From Poriferisodalis sp965226645 (GTDB lineage Bacteria > Actinomycetota > Acidimicrobiia > Acidimicrobiales > Poriferisodalaceae): DNA of 64,000 nt. The stretch covers positions 62,001 to 126,000 of the forward strand of contig CBDDDL010000004.1 in assembly GCA_965226645.1 (NCBI GenBank), read 5' to 3'. The notes under the pieces are model-generated. The model was not told the origin of the DNA. It saw nothing but the letters and a program-made list of their open reading frames with translations, and made no database searches. The translations under genes were made by a program, and so were the position numbers. Shown piece by piece: positions 7,760 through 16,243 of this stretch; the first letter of the stretch is position 1; each line of letters begins with the position of its first letter.

Positions 7760-8878
7760 CTAGCCGGAACGCGGGAACACGATCCCGTCCATGAGCTTGC
7801 GTGCTGTGCGGACGATTCCGGCCCGCTGGATGTGGACACCGCCGTCGGCGGTCGGTTCGAGCTCGACGACGGCGTCGAAGAACCCGGTTGGGTGCTCGAG
7901 TCTCACGACGTCGGCACCGTGCCCCTCGAAGCACGTGCTCGCTGGCGATGCGTCGAGCAGGGCCGCTGTCGCTACTGACAGAGCACCGAGGACGCCGATC
8001 GCGTCATGGCACCGATGCGGAATGAAGGTTCGGGTGCAGAGGTGCCCTCCGTCGCGCGGCGGCGCAACCAGGGTGAGCTTGGGCACGGTCGTCTGGCTGA
8101 CGTCGCCGAGACCCATGAGTTTCCCGGCCTCCAAGCGGATGGCCTCGAGCTGCCTACGGAGAGTGTCGTTGCCCTCGAGCGCCTTCGGAGTCTCATAGCC
8201 CGACACGCCGAGCGCATCCGCCCGCAGTGTGACCACTGGCATCCCGTTGTCGACGAGCGCGCAACTCGTCCCACAGATGACATCGACCGCCCGGCCGGTC
8301 GGCAGCAGTGCGCCGGTGCTTCCGCCTGCGATTCCCTCGAACTCCAGATGAATGGCAGCTGAGGCGCCGGGGACGCCCGAGATTGCGGTCGTCCCCTCGT
8401 ACACCGGCGTCCCGTCCCTGACGGCGAAGCGAGCGGTTGCGATTGAGTCGGTGTTGATCATCCGGATGCGAACCGACAGTTCACCGTCCTTGGTGCCCCG
8501 CAGCAGGCCTCGCTCGACGGCGAACGGGCCGATCCCGGCAAGCAGATTTCCGCAGTTCTGACGGTCCGACACGACGTCGTCGTCCACGCCGACCTGCAGG
8601 AAGAGATAGTCCACATCAGAATCTGGATCGTCTGCGGACGCAACGACTGCAACTTTGGACGTCAAGGGATGTGCGCCGCCGATGCCGTCGATCTGCCGTG
8701 GGTCGGGGGAGCCCATGATGCGCTGCAGGAGCGAGTTGCGCTCGGTCGTGTCGACGGGAAGGTCGTCGCGCAGGAAATAGGCGCCCTTCGACGACCCGCC
8801 TCGAAGAATCATGCACGGAACGCCGACGCTCACATAGGGCAGTTTGTCAAATGTTGACAGGATTGTCGACATCTGCAT
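7760..8878 (-). CDS. ligU: 4-oxalomesaconate tautomerase (PrpF-family, LigU/GalD type)
   Basis: A 372-residue PrpF-family isomerase with the diaminopimelate-epimerase fold. Visible signatures are VPCMILRGGSSKG at about residues 20-32, QIDGIGGAHPLTSK near 62-75, and ICGTSCALVDNGMPVV in the second half. In the Lig pathway this family moves the double bond of oxalomesaconate so that LigJ can hydrate it. The start is uncertain: ATG codons at 8878 and 8872 both overlap an operator-like palindrome, so a later start is possible. It heads the ligU-ligI-gntR arm. GalD in gallate degradation is the nearest alternative name. Confidence 0.88.
   Translation of the reverse strand: MQMSTILSTFDKLPYVSVGVPCMILRGGSSKGAYFLRDDLPVDTTERNSLLQRIMGSPDPRQIDGIGGAHPLTSKVAVVASADDPDSDVDYLFLQVGVDDDVVSDRQNCGNLLAGIGPFAVERGLLRGTKDGELSVRIRMINTDSIATARFAVRDGTPVYEGTTAISGVPGASAAIHLEFEGIAGGSTGALLPTGRAVDVICGTSCALVDNGMPVVTLRADALGVSGYETPKALEGNDTLRRQLEAIRLEAGKLMGLGDVSQTTVPKLTLVAPPRDGGHLCTRTFIPHRCHDAIGVLGALSVATAALLDASPASTCFEGHGADVVRLEHPTGFFDAVVELEPTADGGVHIQRAGIVRTARKLMDGIVFPRSG
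8862..8873. promoter_or_regulatory. Operator-like palindrome at the ligU start
   Basis: ATTGTCGACATC shares the ATTGT-NN-ACA framework with the perfect palindrome between pobA and ligJ and contains the 8-bp palindrome TGTCGACA. It sits on the annotated ligU start codons, which suggests either repression by blocking initiation or a true start further downstream. The link to the local GntR regulator is inference from the shared pattern. Confidence 0.42.
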
Positions 8879-8917
8879 TCGGCCAGGACCGCCGTCGATG
8901 GCCGCAGTTGCGTAGCG

Positions 8918-10144
8918 TCAGCCGGTGGACGGGAAGCGGATCGGGAGGTAGCGGGGGCCGCGGACCTGTCCGCCTGCCCAGGTCACCTGATCGGGCTCGC
9001 TCACCTCGAAGTCCGGGATGCGCTCGAACCAGGTACGCAGTGCAATGTCCATCTCGAGCCGGGCGAGGTTCGAGCCCGCGCAGCGATGGATGCCTGCGCC
9101 GAATGCGATGTGGCGATTGTGCGGACGATCCAGGATGACCTCGTCAGGACGTTCGAACATCTCTGGGTCGCGGTTGGCGCCGGGAAAGTTCAACAGCACC
9201 TTGCTGCCCATGGGGATCGTGACGTCGCCGATCTCCACGTCCACCTCAGCGCGACGGCCCATGGTCACCGGGGAATAGAAGCGCAGCAGTTCCTCGATCG
9301 CCGAGGGCCAAAGTTCGGGTTCAGCCGCCATGCGCTCACGGTCGGCGGGCTGGGTGCCGAAGTGCCACAGCGAGGCGCCGATCGAGCTCCACGTGGTGTC
9401 GATGCCGGCGATCAGCTGGAGGTTGAGCATGCCGACCACAACCAGCGGATCGACCGGGTTGCCGTCGGCGTCGGTGCCCCGCAACAGGTCGCTCACGAAA
9501 CCGTCGTCAGGGTTCTCCAGCTTGTCCGCCACGACCTCTTTGAAGAATCCTCGGATGACGTCTCGGTATTCCGCCCGTAGTTCCGGCTTGGTGAGGCCCA
9601 GCTCGAGCACGCAGCGCACCCAGTAGGTGAACTCTTCCACCCGGCTCTCGTCGATTCCCAGCAAGTGAGCGATCACCCGAGGTGGGATCTGCTGCGCGTA
9701 TTCGCCCGCACCGTCGACCGTGCCGCGCTCGATGAACTCATCGATCAGGCGGTCAGCCAGCTCCTGGGTGTACTGGCGGTGCCCTTCGACCGCCTTGGGG
9801 GAGAAGTGCGGCAGCAGCAGCCGGCGAGTCCAGCCATGCATCGGCGGATCGACCGAGATCGGAGCGCTGACGGTGCCGTACGGCAGGGAGTCGGTGGCGT
9901 CGGTGGGCGCCCCAGCTATCGGCACCACCAGGATGTCCCGGCTCGACAACTCGGGGACCATCTTTGCGAGGGCTTGGACATCGTCGTACTTGGTGGGCAG
10001 GTAGGAGCCGCCCCACCGTTCGCTGTGGGCGATGGGGCATTGGCTACGCAGCTCTTCCCACACCGGCGCCGGATCGGTCACGTATCCCTGGTCGAAGATG
10101 TCGTAGTCGGTGCCCCAATCGTCAACAGGTGCCGTGTCCGTCAT
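8918..10144 (-). CDS. Cytochrome P450
   Basis: A 408-residue soluble bacterial P450. The oxygen-binding I-helix reads AGIDTT, the K-helix ExxR is in EELLRFYSP, and the haem-cysteine loop is FGAGIHRCAGSNLARLE in the last sixth of the protein. No membrane anchor is seen. The start ATG has AAAGGAA seven bases upstream. The gene is adjacent to the 4-hydroxybenzoate/protocatechuate cluster, so an aromatic O-demethylase or hydroxylase role is attractive. The sequence alone does not fix the substrate, and no ferredoxin or reductase gene is nearby. An insertion sequence begins 126 bp upstream of its start and may have displaced its promoter. Confidence 0.93.
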   Translation of the reverse strand: MTDTAPVDDWGTDYDIFDQGYVTDPAPVWEELRSQCPIAHSERWGGSYLPTKYDDVQALAKMVPELSSRDILVVPIAGAPTDATDSLPYGTVSAPISVDPPMHGWTRRLLLPHFSPKAVEGHRQYTQELADRLIDEFIERGTVDGAGEYAQQIPPRVIAHLLGIDESRVEEFTYWVRCVLELGLTKPELRAEYRDVIRGFFKEVVADKLENPDDGFVSDLLRGTDADGNPVDPLVVVGMLNLQLIAGIDTTWSSIGASLWHFGTQPADRERMAAEPELWPSAIEELLRFYSPVTMGRRAEVDVEIGDVTIPMGSKVLLNFPGANRDPEMFERPDEVILDRPHNRHIAFGAGIHRCAGSNLARLEMDIALRTWFERIPDFEVSEPDQVTWAGGQVRGPRYLPIRFPSTG

Positions 10145-10269
10145 CGAGCGTTCCTTTGCGGTTTGGGTGGGTCAGTTCGTTCAGAGATCGCCAAAGCGCG
10201 TGTGTCGGACTGAAGGGTTCAGCGTAGGAGGTGTGCTCAAGTCCCAAGGATTTCGTACGGGCCGCCTAG

Positions 10270-11301
10270 ATGATTAGTTCCAAGGTTTTAGTGGTCGTAT
10301 GCGGTGAGTGAGCGTGCTGGTCGGGTGTGTCGGTAGGTCTCGTTGTGCCAGAAGGCGGCGGTGAGGGCGAGGAGGCGGGTGCCGATGCGCGCGGCGATGC
10401 CGGCTTTGGTGCGTGCTTTGTGGCGTTCAAGGGTGAGTGGGCCTTTGAGGGTGTGGATGATCGATTCGATGATCTGGCGCAGGGGCCGCAGGAACCTCGC
10501 GCCGTCTCGCGGGCCGTGTGGCTTCGGTCTTGGTGGCGGGGCGCAGCAGGGTGATGCCGGCGTCGTCGAGGTCGGCCTCGAATGCTTTGGAGCGGTAGCG
10601 GTTGTCGGCGATGAGGGTCTGGCCCGGCCGGGCGATGCGGGCCGCGGCGATCATGTCGGCGCAGACCTCGCGCTCGTCGGCTTTCGCGCCGGCGAGAGCG
10701 AACGCGATCGGCAGACCCGAGGGCGTGGCGACAAGGTGCAGCCGCAGACCCCAGAACCAGCGGGAATGCGACGCGCAATAGCCGTATTCGGCCCATCCCG
10801 CGAGGCCGGAGCGCTTTTGGGTCTCGCGGCTTCGGCCGCACTCCACGGGGGTGGAGTCGACCAGCCACACGTCGTCGTGCCACGACTCGCACTCGCGTGC
10901 GAGCCATCCCATGACACGAGCGATCATCTCGCCGCTGCGCCGCAGCCGCTTGTTGTACCCGTCGCGGTTCGGCAGATATGGGAACCACGGCCGCAGATGC
11001 GCTCTCGCGTAGCGCACGAACTGCGACTCGTTGTCATAGCCCAACAGCGCAGCGAGATCACCGCCAGGGTGACCAGCTCCGCGTCCGACAGCTTCGGGGC
11101 GAACCCCACCACAGGCCGCTGCGGCGCCCACCCAGGATTCTGCGCCAACAGGTCATCGATCCTCACATACAGTGCGGTCGCGAGGGTGCCCCGAGTCCGG
11201 GTTCATGCTCCGGTCCTCCAAGATCGAGGTGTTGATTCACACCCCAAGCTTGGACACCCTCACCCCACCACAGGTGGACCCGACCCCTTGGAACTAATCA
11301 T
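10270..11301 (-). mobile_element. Insertion sequence copy 1 (decayed), IS982-like
   Basis: The element is about 1,032 bp. Both ends carry the same 16-bp terminal inverted repeat, ATGATTAGTTCCAAGG. It is flanked on each side by CTAG (10266-10269 and 11302-11305), the target duplication shared by all three copies in the window. It is about 10 bp longer than copies 2 and 3, consistent with the small insertions that break its transposase. It is probably non-autonomous but could be moved in trans by the intact copies. Confidence 0.92.
10288..11206 (-). pseudogene. Transposase of IS copy 1, broken by at least three frameshifts
   Basis: Compared with copies 2 and 3 the coding sequence is disrupted just after the start (CGGGGCACC where the others have GGACACC), again near 11045-11060 (extra bases in the LAVIS-ALLGY segment) and a third time near 10505 after the KTEATRP segment. 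The pieces still carry the DDE residues (DSTPVEC, IADNRYRS, QIIES) and the C-terminal RSLTAYDH end, but in different frames. This is the oldest of the three copies by sequence decay. Confidence 0.88.
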
Positions 11302-11351
11302 CTAGGTCGCCGGTCCCGGCCCGTTGATCTTGCCACTGGCTCGACCTGACG

Positions 11352-12491
11352 TCACAGACTCGCATCCTCAAGAAATCGGCGCGTGGCGGCGAGGGCGACT
11401 GTTGTGGCCAGGTGGAGCGCCTCCGGCGTCGTTGCCCGCTCTGGTGTGTCGTGGGCGGTGTGGAAGAGCGGGGAGGAGCCCAGGAACGACAGCACCGACG
11501 CGCCGGCTTCCTGCCACGTACCGCCCTCTCCCGGCCATGGAGGATCGATGTCACGCAAGATCCAGTTGGCACCTGTGACCAATTCGGCGATGTCCGACCT
11601 GCATGGTCCCCTAGCCGTCGTCAGCGACATACGCGTCGAAGTGAGCTCGAGTGCTCCCGAGACGCTGGGCTCAACCGCGCCGACCGAGGCGCCGAAGTGG
11701 ACGGCGGGCATACCTCGCACGTCACGTTGAGCGAGATGATGGCGAAGGCCGATGTGGTCGATCTCATGTCCGCTGCACGCTGAGAGGTGCACGCAGTACT
11801 CGCTCGACAGCTCCACGGCGACAGCGAGGGCGGCTGCGAGCCCGGTGCCCCGCTCGCCGGCCGCGGGTGTCCACCCAGTAAGTGGGGTCGTTACCGCAAT
11901 CGACGGCAAATCAGCGGACCCCATTGTGGCCAGCACATTCGCGCTCGTCGCCGGCTCGATCGAGGCATCAAACCGGAGTCGCAGCTCAGCCTTGCCGAGC
12001 CGATCGAAGCAGTTGCCGGGCACGATCACGCCAGGCACGCCGAGCATCTTGGTCGGGAAACGATTGCACTGCACCGGCAGATCGTCGGGCCCGTCGACGG
12101 CTATGACGGCAGCTCGTGAGTCCAGGCCGGTCAGCCGTTCCTCGAACGCCGGGGCCGAGCCTGCGAGGCCTGAGTCGACCATGACCACCTGCACGTCGTC
12201 GGTGTCGAAGCTGCCAGTCGCGCTGTAGTAGAGCGGTACCGACGGCACCGCTCGGGCGTCGGCAACCAGCTCTGCGCCCACGTCGAAACGGTCAAAGGCG
12301 AAGGGTTCGAGAGACGCCGTTCCGCCGATCTCAGAGATCAGCTTCGTGAGCCAGTTGGCTGTGGAGCGATCTGCATCTGTGCCTGTCAGATGCGCTCCGA
12401 AACCCGCATAATCGACGACGACCTTGTACAGCCAGTCCGGCTGGCACAGCGACACGGGGCCAGCCGGAGGTGTCGTTGTGTTCATGTGCAC
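11352..12491 (-). CDS. M28-type peptidase-like protein, probably with altered metal site
   Basis: A 379-residue protein with the layout of M28 aminopeptidases: a PA-like insert in the middle (VPGVIVPGN), then the catalytic-domain segments GERGTGLAAALAVAVEL, CSGHEIDHIGLRHH and a C-terminal FHTAHDTPE. In ordinary M28 enzymes the first ligands sit in an H-x-D motif and the base in an E-E pair. Here TPLTGW and GHE stand at those places, so the zinc site is incomplete or different. It may be a specialised hydrolase or an inactive relative. It lies between IS copy 1 and a divergent broken TauD gene. Confidence 0.6.
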   Translation of the reverse strand: MHMNTTTPPAGPVSLCQPDWLYKVVVDYAGFGAHLTGTDADRSTANWLTKLISEIGGTASLEPFAFDRFDVGAELVADARAVPSVPLYYSATGSFDTDDVQVVMVDSGLAGSAPAFEERLTGLDSRAAVIAVDGPDDLPVQCNRFPTKMLGVPGVIVPGNCFDRLGKAELRLRFDASIEPATSANVLATMGSADLPSIAVTTPLTGWTPAAGERGTGLAAALAVAVELSSEYCVHLSACSGHEIDHIGLRHHLAQRDVRGMPAVHFGASVGAVEPSVSGALELTSTRMSLTTARGPCRSDIAELVTGANWILRDIDPPWPGEGGTWQEAGASVLSFLGSSPLFHTAHDTPERATTPEALHLATTVALAATRRFLEDASL

Positions 12492-12555
12492 TCACTTGCG
12501 CGATGACTCGCCTGTGGCTGACAGTATGTGTCGCGAGCCTCGGAGGGGGAGTGAC

Positions 12556-12998
12556 GTGCGTGTCGATGCGATGAAGCCGTACGAATATGACCGCATTCGA
12601 GTGGAGCCGCTCACTGGTTCGATCGGTGCCGAGATCGCCAACGTCGACCGTCAAGGCGTCACATGAGCGAGCGCAAGCGTGCCGAGGCCGCAGAGCAGTA
12701 TCCGGACCAGAAGCACCCAATCGTGCGCACGCATCCCGTCACGGGTCGCCAGAGCCTGTACGTCAACCGGATCTTCACGCTCACCATCGACGGGATGACC
12801 CCTGACGAGAGCCGCTCGCTGCGGCAGCGTCTGTACGACGAGGCGAGCAGACCCGAGTACCAGTGCCGGTTCCGGTGGCGACCCGAGTCAATCGCGCAGT
12901 GGGACAACCGCTGCACCCAGCACTACGCCGTCCCCGACCACGGCGGCCTGCATCGACGCATGGAGCGCGTGACGCTCATCGGCGACCGGCCTTTCTGA
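12556..12998 (+). pseudogene. TauD/TfdA-family dioxygenase with internal deletion
   Basis: The N-terminal piece (GTG at 12556 after a GGAGGGGG tract, RIRVEPLTGSIGAEIANVD) ends at a TGA at 12664-12666. A second frame starting at 12663 carries the C-terminal part: HPIVRTHPVTGRQSLYVN, the CRFRWRPESIAQWDNRC block and RVTLIGDRPF. The His/Asp iron-binding middle (HxD) is missing, so about 100-150 codons were deleted. The 4-bp overlap of the two frames is the deletion scar. The product cannot be an active Fe(II)/2-oxoglutarate dioxygenase. Confidence 0.85.
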
Positions 12999-13095
12999 CC
13001 GGCGAAACGCTCTCCCTGGGCCTCCGCAAGAGACCTGTGCGAGGATGGTTGCGCCGCGCTGGGGCATCAGAGCGCGCACGCCGGGGGGCTGACTC

Positions 13096-14217
13096 ATGCG
13101 GTTCGGATTCTTGAGCGAGGGAACGACACCGCGGGGGATGACGCATCATCACCGTCTTCACGAGGTGATCCGCGAGGCGGAGGTCTGCGAGGAGATGGGG
13201 TGGGACTTCTGGGGAACCTCTGAGCAGCACTTTGCTCCTGGTGCCACGATCGCTGCGCCTGAGACGCTCTACGGCGCAGTCGCGATGCGCACGAGCCGGA
13301 TCAAGCTCCGATTCATGTCGATCCTGATGCTGAAGTTCAACCACCCGATCAAGGTGGCGAATCACTTGGCAACAGTCGACATCCTGTCTCACGGGCGGGT
13401 TGAGCTGTGCACGGCTCGATCAAACAACGTGAAGACGCTCGATCCGTTCGAGGTCGACCCTTCCGACACCCGGGCTCAGTGGCGTGAAGGCCTCGAAGTG
13501 ACAGTGAAGGCGCTCACGGAGTTTCCGATGGAGCACCACGGCGAGTTCTACAACATCCCGCCGATCGAGGTCACCCCGCGGCTCTACCGCGAGGAGCTCT
13601 TTCCGATCTCGGTGGTCACCATCAGTCCCGAGACACACACGATTGCGGGCAACATGGGCCTCGGGGCCATTACCAACGACTCGTACCTGGGCTGGGACCA
13701 CCTCGGAGAGCTCATTGGGCTGTACCGCGAAGCTTGCAAGACACCTGAGCCGATTGCGAAGTACCCGGTCAACTCATCGCTGTGCTTCTGCCCGCTCACG
13801 AGTCATTGCGCTGCAACTCGTGAAGCGGCCGTCGAGGAATCCCGCCACGACGTGATCAGGTTCTTCCGCAGCACCTATGACATGTACGACCAGCTGGATC
13901 AGCGATCCGGCTTCGAGGGCATCAACGAGATCCGCAAGATGAAGGAACACGAGAACGATCCGCTCGCCCTTGGGGAGTTCACCCCGACGATCATGATCGG
14001 CACGCCCGACGACCTTGTCGAGCGAATCAAGCGTCTCGAGGCGATGGGAGTTGACGAGATCGTCTTGCGCATCGACGATCTCGGCGTCTCAGCGCACCTG
14101 AAGGCGATCGAGCTCATCGGCAAGTACGTGATTCCGGAGTTCCGAGGCCCCAACGCCGTCAGACGGCAATCGATGTGGGGCGACTACGGGGTGGAGAAGC
14201 CTCGGTTCCTCATCTGA
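13096..14217 (+). CDS. LLM-class flavin-dependent oxidoreductase
   Basis: A 373-residue luciferase-like TIM-barrel protein, normal length for the family. It starts MRFGFLSEG and carries WDFWGTSEQHF (flavin-site His region), the segment HPIKVANHLATVDILSHGRVEL typical of LLM enzymes, and a C-terminal GTPDDLVERIKRLEAMGVDE. Such enzymes use reduced FMN or F420; which one is not clear here. The ATG follows a GGGGGG-type ribosome site. It lies 58 bp upstream of the RidA gene on the same strand and is probably in one operon with it and the truncated PhyH gene. Confidence 0.9.
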   Translation: MRFGFLSEGTTPRGMTHHHRLHEVIREAEVCEEMGWDFWGTSEQHFAPGATIAAPETLYGAVAMRTSRIKLRFMSILMLKFNHPIKVANHLATVDILSHGRVELCTARSNNVKTLDPFEVDPSDTRAQWREGLEVTVKALTEFPMEHHGEFYNIPPIEVTPRLYREELFPISVVTISPETHTIAGNMGLGAITNDSYLGWDHLGELIGLYREACKTPEPIAKYPVNSSLCFCPLTSHCAATREAAVEESRHDVIRFFRSTYDMYDQLDQRSGFEGINEIRKMKEHENDPLALGEFTPTIMIGTPDDLVERIKRLEAMGVDEIVLRIDDLGVSAHLKAIELIGKYVIPEFRGPNAVRRQSMWGDYGVEKPRFLI

Positions 14218-14275
14218 GAGCCGTGGGAACATGGTGAGACCAAGAACCTCATCCGATCTCAAGGGGGATTGATCC

Positions 14276-14665
14276 ATGGCTGGCAAGGTCATACGTTCAG
14301 AGGCACTCATCGAGGCCCATCCGGTTCCTGAGCTCATCCGATCGGGGGCTTTCTCCGTAGCGGTGCGAGCCGGACCGTCCATCTACATCTCGGGTTCCAT
14401 CGCGAACGACCTCAGCAAAGGAATGGGCGGGCAGACCGAGGAGATCTTCGACTACATGAGCCTCGCGCTGAGCGAGGAAGGCTTCTCGATGGCCGATGTC
14501 GTCAAATTGCAGGCATTCATCACCGACATCGAGCAGTACGGCGAGTACAGCGCAGCTCGCAAGAAGTACTTCCCGACGGACCCGCCCGCAAGCACGACTG
14601 TGATCGCCGGGATCATCATTCCCGGAGCGCTCATCGAGATCGAGGTGGTCGCTTACAAGGAGTAG
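14276..14665 (+). CDS. RidA/YjgF-family protein
   Basis: A 129-residue single-domain RidA homologue. Landmarks are IYISGSIANDLSKGMGGQTEEIFDYM (broken here for length: ISGSIAND, GGQTEEIFDYM), VVKLQAFITDIEQYGEYSA and PPASTTVIAG near the C-terminus. In imine-deaminating RidA proteins that last motif contains an Arg (P-A-R-T-T-V type); here Ser stands in its place, so enamine/imine deaminase activity is doubtful. It follows the LLM oxidoreductase; pairs of LLM-type enzymes and RidA proteins occur in catabolic operons such as pyrimidine degradation. Confidence 0.88.
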   Translation: MAGKVIRSEALIEAHPVPELIRSGAFSVAVRAGPSIYISGSIANDLSKGMGGQTEEIFDYMSLALSEEGFSMADVVKLQAFITDIEQYGEYSAARKKYFPTDPPASTTVIAGIIIPGALIEIEVVAYKE

Positions 14666-14776
14666 GCGCTGCCGGGCCCTGTACCGCAGAAGCGGGCGCG
14701 TGCGACAATCGACACCTGACCAGAGCCGGGCCGGTCGTCGCGCCGTCGGCTGCACTGTGACCGATGCGAGCGTTCG

Positions 14777-15229
14777 ATGATTGATCCGATCCGGCCGGTG
14801 ACCGACGCCGAGCTCGAGACATATGACCGCGACGGCGTGGCTGTGCTGCGCGACATCTGCCCGCTCGACTGGGTCGACGAGTTCCGGGACACGCTCGACG
14901 AGGTGTTCAACCGCTCGACTGATGTGGGTCGTGAGGGTCTCGATACTGGCGCGAGCCGAGCCGGGAGCCGATCTGACATAGCCGACAGGGTGCGCGGGCT
15001 TCTCAAGCGACACGACGCCTCATCGCTCGCGGTCGAACCTGACCGCATCCCGGAAGGCCGCAACATTGTCGAGACGGATGCCTGCGGCTGGCACGCCGAC
15101 ATCCGCAACTTGCACGTGACGGGTCCGCTTCCCGCAGTCGTGGCGGCCCTGAGCCGAAGCAACCGGGTGAATCTCTACAGCGATCAGCTGTTTCTCAAGG
15201 AGCCAGGATCTGCCCGACTAGATGATTAG
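14777..15229 (+). pseudogene. Phytanoyl-CoA dioxygenase-like gene truncated by IS copy 2
   Basis: The first about 148 codons of a PhyH-type Fe(II)/2-oxoglutarate oxygenase remain, ending QLFLKEPGSAR, the segment that normally precedes the H-x-D iron motif. The frame then runs into the IS end and stops after two more codons. Joining the frame directly across the IS does not restore a PhyH sequence, so DNA on the right of the IS was lost, most likely by an IS-adjacent deletion. The iron-binding half is absent and the product cannot be active. Confidence 0.82.
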
Positions 15230-16243
15230 TTCCAAGGGGTGGGGTCCACCGGTTGTGGGGTGAGGGTGTCCAAGCTCGGGGTGTGTATTCACGCTTCGAT
15301 CTTGGAGGTTCTCAGCATGGGCCCGGACTTGGACACCCTCGCGACCGCACTGTATGTGAGGATCGATGACCTGTTGGCGCAGAACCCTGGGTGGGCGCCG
15401 CAGCGGCCTGTGGTGGGGTTCGCCCCGAAGCTGTCGGACGCGGAGCTGGTCACCTTGGCGGTGTGCTCGGCGCTGCTGGGGTTCGACAACGAGTCGCAGT
15501 TCGTGCGCTACGCGAGAGCGCATCTGCGGCCGTGGTTCCCGTACCTTCCGAACCGCGACGGCTACAACAAGCGGCTGCGGCGCAGCGGTGAGATGATCGC
15601 TCGTGTCATGGGATGGCTCGCACGCGAGTGCGAGTCGTGGCACCACGACGTGTGGCTGGTCGACTCCACGCCGGTCGAGTGCGGCACCAGCCGCGAGACC
15701 CGAAAGCGCTCTGACCTCGCGGGTTGGGCCGAATACGGCTGGTGCGCGTCGCATTCGCGGTACTTCTGGGGTCTGCGTCTGCACCTTGTCGCCACCCCGG
15801 CAGGGCTGCGGGTCGCGTTCGCGGTCGCCGGCGCGAAAGCCGACGAGCGCGACGTCTGCGCCGACATGATCGACGCCGCCGGGATCGCCCGGCCGGGCCA
15901 GACCCTCATCGCCGACAACCGCTACCGCTCCAAAGCGTTCGAAGCCGACCTCAACGACGTCGGCATCACCCTGCTGCGCCCCGCCACCCGATCCGAGGCC
16001 CCGCGGCCCGGCGCAAAACTCCTGCGGCCCTTGCGCCAGATCATCGAATCGATCAACCAGACCCTCAAAGGCCAGCTCAGCCTCGAACGCCACAAAGGCC
16101 GCACCAAAGCCGGCGTCGCCGTGCGCATCGCGACACGGCTCCTCGCCCTCACCGCCGCCATCTGGCACAACGAGACCTACCGACACACCCGACCAGCACG
16201 CTCACTCACCGCATACGACCACTAAAACCTTGGAACTAATCAT
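15222..16243 (+). mobile_element. Insertion sequence copy 2 (intact), IS982-like
   Basis: A 1,022-bp element with 16-bp perfect terminal inverted repeats (ATGATTAGTTCCAAGG) and flanking CTAG at 15218-15221 and 16244-16247. It has the same length as copy 3. The right-hand CTAG also supplies the TAG stop codon of the convergent hydrolase gene. Its left neighbour is a PhyH gene cut in mid-domain with no matching remainder on the right. Confidence 0.95.
15317..16225 (+). CDS. IS982-like DDE transposase (intact, copy 2)
   Basis: A 302-residue transposase. The acidic triad is visible as Asp in WLVDSTPVECG, Asp in TLIADNRYRS and Glu in RQIIESINQTLKG. Other family marks are LAGWAEYGWCASHSR and the C-terminal ARSLTAYDH. 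The ATG at 15317 has TTGGAGG about ten bases upstream inside the element. By recall the sequence resembles IS982-family transposases of actinobacteria; the CTAG duplication is closer to the YTAR rule of IS5, so the family label is tentative. The frame is open and the ends are perfect, so it may be mobile. Confidence 0.93.
   Translation: MGPDLDTLATALYVRIDDLLAQNPGWAPQRPVVGFAPKLSDAELVTLAVCSALLGFDNESQFVRYARAHLRPWFPYLPNRDGYNKRLRRSGEMIARVMGWLARECESWHHDVWLVDSTPVECGTSRETRKRSDLAGWAEYGWCASHSRYFWGLRLHLVATPAGLRVAFAVAGAKADERDVCADMIDAAGIARPGQTLIADNRYRSKAFEADLNDVGITLLRPATRSEAPRPGAKLLRPLRQIIESINQTLKGQLSLERHKGRTKAGVAVRIATRLLALTAAIWHNETYRHTRPARSLTAYDH

Noticed and set aside
10270..16243. Composite transposon formed by IS copies 1 and 2
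   Set aside because: The copies are in opposite orientation, copy 1 is decayed, the outer flanks show no longer target duplication, and each copy has its own CTAG pair.
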